This document shows, piece after piece, positions 63,979 to 64,000 of a stretch of DNA of 64,000 nt (position 1 is the stretch's first letter; each line of letters starts with the position of its first letter). The position numbers and the translations under genes were made by a program. Under the pieces are notes generated by a model. The model did no database searches, had not been told where the DNA came from, and saw only the letters and a program-made list of their open reading frames with translations. Source of the DNA: JBGVSA01 sp049840475 (GTDB lineage: Bacteria; Pseudomonadota; Gammaproteobacteria; Burkholderiales; Rhodocyclaceae); NCBI GenBank assembly GCA_049840475.1, contig JASGKX010000003.1, positions 434,001 through 498,000 on the forward strand, read 5' to 3'.

Positions 63979-64000
63979 AGTGCCGGGCCAGGGCTGGCGT

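Noticed and set aside
1..64000. Insertion sequences, prophage, tRNA or rRNA genes
   Set aside because: No transposase, integrase, terminal repeats or structural RNA signatures were seen on either strand.

Overview
The window reads as a GC-rich chromosomal segment of a betaproteobacterium of the order Burkholderiales. The first 36 kb carries housekeeping blocks in the order I associate with that group: cmk-rpsA-ihfB-lapA-lapB-ugd-hldA-hldD, then leuC-leuD-leuB-asd-fimV-truA-trpFBA-accD-folC-cvpA-purF-metZ. I cannot settle the genus. An Alcaligenaceae (Bordetella/Achromobacter-like) or Burkholderiaceae source both fit.

Layout. 1-8.7 kb: translation, nucleoid and envelope genes (CMP kinase, ribosomal protein S1, IHF beta, LapA/LapB, UDP-glucose dehydrogenase, heptose synthesis), a ComEA-like protein and ferredoxin FdxA. 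9-11.4 kb: a CBS-domain protein and a frame-disrupted acyl-CoA ligase. 11.4-13.6 kb: an ilvBN operon behind a valine-rich leader peptide and a textbook attenuator. 13.6-17.6 kb: an orphan CHASE-type histidine kinase, chorismate synthase and an M48 lipoprotein protease. 17.7-36.1 kb: leucine, aspartate-family, tryptophan, fatty-acid, folate, purine and methionine genes. This stretch includes a Thr/Ile-rich leader peptide before asd and a SAM-II-like riboswitch with its own promoter and terminator before metZ.

36.2-51.6 kb (all minus strand) is the accessory highlight. A sulfotransferase leads an operon that encodes a ~2,890-residue surface protein with an N-terminal LEPRIMFDAA motif, a DUF4347-like domain, a glycine-rich region and many cadherin/Ig-like repeats. 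It is followed by TolC, a periplasmic adaptor, a GAF-like/HlyD protein and an M50-protease/HlyD fusion. No ABC exporter ATPase is present. An APS kinase (cysC), which makes PAPS, the sulfotransferase cofactor, is divergent from this operon.

52.4-64 kb: a lone SsuB/TauB-like ATPase, then a catabolic locus made of a TRAP transporter (dctP on plus, dctQM on minus), a fumarate-reductase-like flavoprotein, a CoA-transferase, enoyl-CoA hydratase, TIM-barrel isomerase, SDR and MaoC-like hydratase. A shared 16-bp palindrome (AACYAACYGGYTAGTT) lies before both dctP and the maoC-led operon and suggests one TetR-type repressor for both.

Data quality. Six genes, including the normally essential aroC, are broken by single-base indels. 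Six of the seven apparent insertions fall inside GTTCNAC heptamers (four are exactly GTTCGAC). That looks like a systematic, motif-linked consensus error rather than gene decay, so the affected genes are annotated as frame-disrupted CDSs.
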